From contig CANSKS010000001.1 of NCBI GenBank assembly GCA_947647615.1, positions 90,441 to 128,589 of the forward strand: a stretch of DNA of 38,149 nt. Direction: 5' to 3'. Under the pieces are notes generated by a model that was not told where the DNA came from, did not search any database, and saw only the letters and a list, made by a program, of their open reading frames with translations. Shown here one piece after another: positions 34,702 through 38,149 of this stretch (positions are counted from its first letter, which is position 1; every line of letters starts with the position of its first letter). The DNA comes from an uncultured Neglectibacter sp. Its GTDB lineage: Bacteria; Bacillota; Clostridia; Oscillospirales; Acutalibacteraceae. Made by a program: the position numbers and the translations under genes.

Positions 34702-35628
34702 TCAAGCCAGCCCGAACTTCGGGGGCGGGAGCCGTTTTGCCGCCTCCTCTGCCTGGCCCGCGTTTTTTTGTATTTCACATTTCAGCGCTTCCAGCGAAGC
34801 AAATTTCCTTTCCGGACGAATAAATTCCAACAAAAACAGCCGCACCCGCTTCCCGTAAAGGTCCCCGTGAAATTCCGGAAGCCAGGTTTCGGAAAGCACC
34901 CGGTCGGAGCCCACGGTGGGCTTTAGGCCAATATTGGTGACTCCATAAAAGTATTGCCCCGCCACCCTGGCCCAAGAAGCGTACACCCCGAACCTTGGCA
35001 GCACAAACCCCTCCGGCAGCGCTTGATTTATGGTAGGTATACCCAACCCCGTGCCAATATGGTTTCCGTGAATCACTTCCAGGGAAAACCCAAAAGGCCT
35101 TCCCAAAAGCCGGTTGGCCAAAGGGATTTGTCCCTCCTTCACCGCCTGGCGGATTCTGGTAGAGCTGATCTTTTCTCCTTCATCCATCACCGGCGGCGCC
35201 ACAGCAAGAGCTCTCCCGGCTTCCCCGCACAACTGCCTCAGCAGGGAAACATCCCCTTGGGCCTCTTTACCAAACCGGAAATCCTCTCCACAGCAAAGCT
35301 GCTGGGCCCGACATTTGGAAAAAAGCCATTCCCGGACGAACTGCCCGGCGGTCCAATTTTTCACTTTGGAAAACGCGATGCTGTACATCCGCCGGACTCC
35401 CATCTCTTCCAGCAGCCTTTCTTTATCCCGCTCCGTAATCACGTCCCCTTCCCCGTGAGGGCTTTGGGGAAACGTGAACACTGCAGGTTCCAGGCCCCGG
35501 GCATCTCCCAGGGCCACCGCTTTTTGAATAACTGCCATATGCCCCAAATGCAATCCGTCAAAGGCGCCCAAGGCCAGGGAGCAAGGGGAAGCTTCCTTCA
35601 TCTCTTCTAACTCTTTTATAATCTCCAA
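34702..35628 (-). CDS. ribF: Bifunctional riboflavin kinase/FAD synthetase
   Basis: RibF converts riboflavin to FMN and then FAD. The N-terminal adenylyltransferase has GAFDGLHLGH near 20-29 and SSTRIRQAV. The C-terminal kinase domain starts at GRPFGFSLEVIHGNHIG and has GIPTINQ, the usual metal-binding PTxN. The longest frame begins at a TTG (35649) that overlaps truB. An AGGGGG site 6 nt before another TTG at 35628 fits better and gives 308 residues, the usual length. The ATG at 35601 is possible but has a weak site. It follows truB almost directly. Confidence 0.93.
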   Translation of the reverse strand: MEIIKELEEMKEASPCSLALGAFDGLHLGHMAVIQKAVALGDARGLEPAVFTFPQSPHGEGDVITERDKERLLEEMGVRRMYSIAFSKVKNWTAGQFVREWLFSKCRAQQLCCGEDFRFGKEAQGDVSLLRQLCGEAGRALAVAPPVMDEGEKISSTRIRQAVKEGQIPLANRLLGRPFGFSLEVIHGNHIGTGLGIPTINQALPEGFVLPRFGVYASWARVAGQYFYGVTNIGLKPTVGSDRVLSETWLPEFHGDLYGKRVRLFLLEFIRPERKFASLEALKCEIQKNAGQAEEAAKRLPPPKFGLA

Positions 35629-35638
35629 AGCCAGCCCC

Positions 35639-36544
35639 CTATTCCGCAAATAGCTTCAAAAATTTCAGCTGGGCTTGTTCCAAATCTGCCAGAGCTAACC
35701 CCAGGAACTCTTCTTCCGGCCCGTATATACAAAACCGCATTCCCTCCAAAATCCTCATCCGCGGCAGCCGCAGCCGGTCCATCGCCAAGCTTCCCCCGTT
35801 TCGAAACCGGGAAGCCTGAGCACTGCTGACACTCACCGCCGTATAAGCGGTGAACAAGCTCTCCACCGGCATTAGAACCTGGTCCCAGTCTCCTTTTTCC
35901 GCCAGCTCTTTCAGCCTATCCAGCGGCACCGCCTCTTCTTCCAAAAAGCCACAGGCGCGCACCCGCCGCAAGGCAGTCATCATTCCTACCGTACCCGCCG
36001 CTTTGGCAATATCTTCTATGAGCACACGGATGTAAGTACCCTTGGAGCAAGCGGCTCTCAAGGTTCCCCGCCGCGTGGAAGGGTCGTAACTCTCCAGGTT
36101 CAACCGGAAAACCGTCACGGGCCTTGCCTGCCGCGGGATCTCCACCCCTGCTCTGGCCAGCTCATAAAGCCGCTTTCCTCCCACGGAAACCGCCGAATAC
36201 ATGGGGGGCACCTGCAAAATATCGCCCTGGAATTTTTTGAGCGCCCTTTCCAAAGCTTCGGTGGGAACCGGCGCATCCTTTGTTTTTAACACCTTCCCCG
36301 TGCTGTCTCCGGTATCGGTTTGGCAGCCCAACTGGAATTGGGCCAAATATTCCTTTTCCGTGTCCGGCAGCAGGTCACAGGCCTTGGCAGCCTTTCCCAG
36401 CAACAGGGGAAGCACTCCGGTAGCCATAGGATCCAACGTCCCGGTATGGCCTACTTTTCTCTCCTGGGCCAGCCCTCGCACCACAGCCACCGCGTCAAAA
36501 GAGGTAAACCCCGACGGCTTATCTAAAATGATAACCCCATTCAT
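35639..36544 (-). CDS. truB: tRNA pseudouridine-55 synthase TruB
   Basis: TruB makes pseudouridine 55 in the tRNA T-loop. The 301-residue product begins MNGVIILDKPSGFTS and has the catalytic motif HTGTLDPMATGVL with Asp38. KEYLAQFQLG and the motif CSKGTYIRVLIEDI follow, and a C-terminal PUA-like domain lies at ~245-301. The ATG overlaps the nrnA stop as ATGA. Confidence 0.97.
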   Translation of the reverse strand: MNGVIILDKPSGFTSFDAVAVVRGLAQERKVGHTGTLDPMATGVLPLLLGKAAKACDLLPDTEKEYLAQFQLGCQTDTGDSTGKVLKTKDAPVPTEALERALKKFQGDILQVPPMYSAVSVGGKRLYELARAGVEIPRQARPVTVFRLNLESYDPSTRRGTLRAACSKGTYIRVLIEDIAKAAGTVGMMTALRRVRACGFLEEEAVPLDRLKELAEKGDWDQVLMPVESLFTAYTAVSVSSAQASRFRNGGSLAMDRLRLPRMRILEGMRFCIYGPEEEFLGLALADLEQAQLKFLKLFAE

Positions 36545-37506
36545 TCTATTTCCTTCAAATAGGCCTTGCAGGCCTCTTTCATTTTTTTACCAATCTCCTG
36601 CATGGTCCCCTTTGGAAAAGAGCAACCCGCCGCACCCGGATGGCCGCCTCCGCCAAACTTTTCACACAACTTGGCAGCATTGGCCGGCGGATTGGACCGC
36701 ACGGAAACTTTGATTTCGCCGCTTTCCCTTTCCTTCAGGGTAATTCCCAAGATAACCCCTTCCACCTGTCGGGGCAAGGTAGCCACGCCATCCAGGTCGC
36801 TTTCCACTGCGCCCGTTTCCCGGTATATCAGCTGAGGCACAAAAGCCATAGCGCATTTCCCTTCACAAAAGAACTCCATGGTATCCAACACCCGGCGCTC
36901 CGCCTCTACCTGCCGCCTGGATTTACTTTCAAACATTTTCCGGTTAATCTCGCCGCCATCGGCCCCTGCTTCCAACATTTGGGCTGCCACCCTGTGAGTG
37001 CGGGGCGTTACGTTTCGGTACCGAAAGCAGCCCGTATCGGTGGTAAGTCCGGTATAAATGCTGCCTGCCATAGGCTTGTCCAGCTTTACCCCCAGCGTTT
37101 CCAGCAAAAGGGCTATCATCTCCGTAGTGGAGGCGCTGGCCGGTTCCACCCATTTTTTCTCCGAAAATTCCTTGTGGGTGCCATGATGGTCAATAGCCAG
37201 CTCCACCCTATCCCCGTACTCTCTTTCCAGGCTCCCCAGCAGGCATTTATCTGCCACGTCCACGGTCACAACGTGCCGAATCGCATCCTTATGATGGGGA
37301 ATTCCCTCAAAAAGGTACTCGTACTTCCGGTCCGGCTCTTCCGAGCAGGCAAAGGACGCCTGCTTGCCCAACCGATGCAACCCCCGAATCAGCGCTGCTG
37401 CGGAGCCCAGAGTATCGCCGTCGGGAGAGGTATGGCTTAAAACCAAAATATGGTCCCAGCCTCTTAACAAGGCCGCGGCCTGTTCACAAGTGATATCTTC
37501 TGTCAT
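36541..37506 (-). CDS. nrnA: DHH/DHHA1 phosphoesterase, NrnA type (oligoribonuclease/pAp phosphatase)
   Basis: NrnA degrades nanoRNAs and pAp in Firmicutes. The product has the DHH-domain motifs SPDGDTLGSA (D29, D31), VDVADK and AIDHHGTH. The DHHA1 domain has GGGGHPGAAG near the C-terminus. The frame opens at a TTG (37539); I choose the ATG at 37506 (321 residues) because it matches the family start, though neither has a strong ribosome binding site. It lies between rbfA and truB, the standard Firmicutes order. Confidence 0.93.
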   Translation of the reverse strand: MTEDITCEQAAALLRGWDHILVLSHTSPDGDTLGSAAALIRGLHRLGKQASFACSEEPDRKYEYLFEGIPHHKDAIRHVVTVDVADKCLLGSLEREYGDRVELAIDHHGTHKEFSEKKWVEPASASTTEMIALLLETLGVKLDKPMAGSIYTGLTTDTGCFRYRNVTPRTHRVAAQMLEAGADGGEINRKMFESKSRRQVEAERRVLDTMEFFCEGKCAMAFVPQLIYRETGAVESDLDGVATLPRQVEGVILGITLKERESGEIKVSVRSNPPANAAKLCEKFGGGGHPGAAGCSFPKGTMQEIGKKMKEACKAYLKEIE

Positions 37507-37564
37507 TTCTAGTACCCACAGCCCTTGCCACGGCGGCAAAAGCTTCCTTTCTTCCCAACTTCAT

Positions 37565-37963
37565 TTAGACCTCTGTTTCTGTCTTCTCTTCCGGGTCTTC
37601 TTCCGACTGCTGAGGCCTGTTTTGCTCTAACTCCCACAGCTTTTTGGAAATAGCCGCCCCATATTCAATGGAATCGGTGGGCTTGAACAGCATTTGAGGC
37701 ACATGCCGCAGGGAAAGCCTGGCCCCCAGCTCCCGGCGGATGTACCCTGCCGCCGATTTTAACCCGTCCACTGCCCGCTTTGTCTGTTCCATCCCCTCCA
37801 TGGTACTCACATAAACCGTGCAATAGGAAAGGTCGTTGGTCACCTCTACTCGCACAATGCTTAAAAAGCAGCCTCTCACCCGGGGATCTTTTATTTCTCG
37901 CAAAATAGCTGTCAGCTCTCGCTTAATATCTTCTGTGACTCGCCCTAATTTATGTCCAGGCAT
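37565..37963 (-). CDS. rbfA: Ribosome-binding factor A
   Basis: RbfA assists late 30S maturation, processing of the 16S 5' end and cold adaptation. The 132-residue product has the KH-like fold with RVTEDIKRELTAIL, EIKDPRV, the kinked-loop segment VTNDLSYCTVYVS, and LRHVPQMLFKPTDSIEYG. GGGGGAG lies ~5 nt before the ATG at 37963; the longer frame to 38005 reads into the repeat and is rejected. infB normally precedes rbfA; here the ~82-bp tandem repeat lies immediately upstream. Confidence 0.95.
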   Translation of the reverse strand: MPGHKLGRVTEDIKRELTAILREIKDPRVRGCFLSIVRVEVTNDLSYCTVYVSTMEGMEQTKRAVDGLKSAAGYIRRELGARLSLRHVPQMLFKPTDSIEYGAAISKKLWELEQNRPQQSEEDPEEKTETEV

Positions 37964-37985
37964 AGCTTCTCCCCCTTCCCCGGCT

Positions 37986-38149
37986 TTTTGAAAAAAGCCG
38001 GCCAAAAACTTTTATTCCGGCTATGGCAAGGCAAAACGGGTATAGCCCGCTCCTCGATGCCCCAGGCCTTTTGAAAAAAGCCGGCCAAAACTTCTATTCC
38101 GGCTATGGCAAGGCAAAACGGGTATAGCCCGCTCCTCGATGCCCCAGGC
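37986..38149. repeat. ~82-bp tandem repeat, two copies, reaching the window edge
   Basis: Copy 1 (37986-38068, 83 bp) and copy 2 (38069-38149, cut by the window edge or just complete) differ by one inserted A in an A-run and one T/C change. Each unit contains an inverted repeat GGCTAT/ATAGCC with 17 bases between the arms. Copy 1 also forms a near-perfect CCGGCTTTTT/AAAAAGCCGG palindrome with its flank (37980-38001). The period is not a multiple of three and no frame stays open through it, so it is not coding. It lies in the upstream region of rbfA. Confidence 0.9.

Noticed and set aside
37980-38001. CCGGCTTTTT/AAAAAGCCGG palindrome as a terminator
   Set aside because: The loop would be only 2 bases and no T-run follows outside the stem; it is better explained as part of the tandem repeat.
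1-38149. CRISPR array, tRNA, rRNA or insertion sequence
   Set aside because: No regularly spaced repeats with unique spacers, no cloverleaf I could confirm, and no transposase motif were seen.

Overview
The window looks like chromosomal DNA of a motile, endospore-forming member of the Firmicutes, class Clostridia. Oscillospirales is my tentative guess from gene style, not from a search. The support is Gram-positive gene order in the flagellar cluster, AGGAGG-type ribosome binding sites before most genes, a CwlJ/SleB-type cortex hydrolase beside a GerQ-like coat protein, a DegV protein, an R-2-hydroxyacyl-CoA-dehydratase-type activase system, and sigma-A-like promoters. Most genes lie on the minus strand. 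I see no rRNA, tRNA, CRISPR array, transposase or phage gene.

Layout. (1) 1-9152, minus: a flagellar basal body/hook operon read in the order flgB, flgC, fliE, fliF, fliG, fliH, fliI, fliJ, fliK, flgD, then a truncated TIGR02530-type gene running off the left edge. It is preceded by a sigma-A-like promoter and a ~240-nt leader with nested complementary segments. (2) 9650-11722, minus: an EF-G-like GTPase with its own promoter and terminator. (3) 12032-16071, minus: rlmB followed by a 1056-residue membrane protein with the layout of a P1B-type ATPase but with its catalytic motifs altered or absent. (4) 16072-16858: an AT-rich gap with a cluster of DnaA-box-like sites. (5) 16859-18399, plus: a two-gene unit of a Cys-rich DUF6062-like protein and an OGG1-type glycosylase. 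(6) 18446-22970, minus: an ADP-ribosylglycohydrolase-family gene, lepA and hemW. (7) 23198-24086, plus: the CwlJ-like and GerQ-like pair. (8) 24133-29368, minus: an activase/dehydratase-type pair and a degV gene. (9) 29657-31793, plus: a hotdog thioesterase and a ribulokinase. (10) 31902-37963, minus: the conserved translation/RNA-maintenance block rbfA, nrnA, truB, ribF, rpsO, pnp. An ~82-bp tandem repeat follows to the right edge.

How the genes fit together. The flagellar genes encode the rod (FlgB, FlgC, FliE), MS ring (FliF), switch (FliG), export ATPase complex (FliH, FliI, FliJ), hook-length control (FliK) and hook cap (FlgD). The right-hand block covers ribosome maturation (RbfA, S15, TruB), nucleotide recycling and RNA decay (NrnA, PNPase) and flavin cofactor synthesis (RibF). 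Several start codons were moved downstream of the longest reading frame because the ribosome binding site clearly points to an internal start (flgD, fliK, fliE, flgB, lepA, the CwlJ-like and GerQ-like genes, the dehydratase pair, araB, pnp, ribF, rbfA).

The observations most worth following are the pseudo-P-type ATPase, the nested leader before flgB, the duplicated CxxC/CxxH modules in the DUF6062-like protein, the DnaA-box cluster, and the tandem repeat before rbfA.
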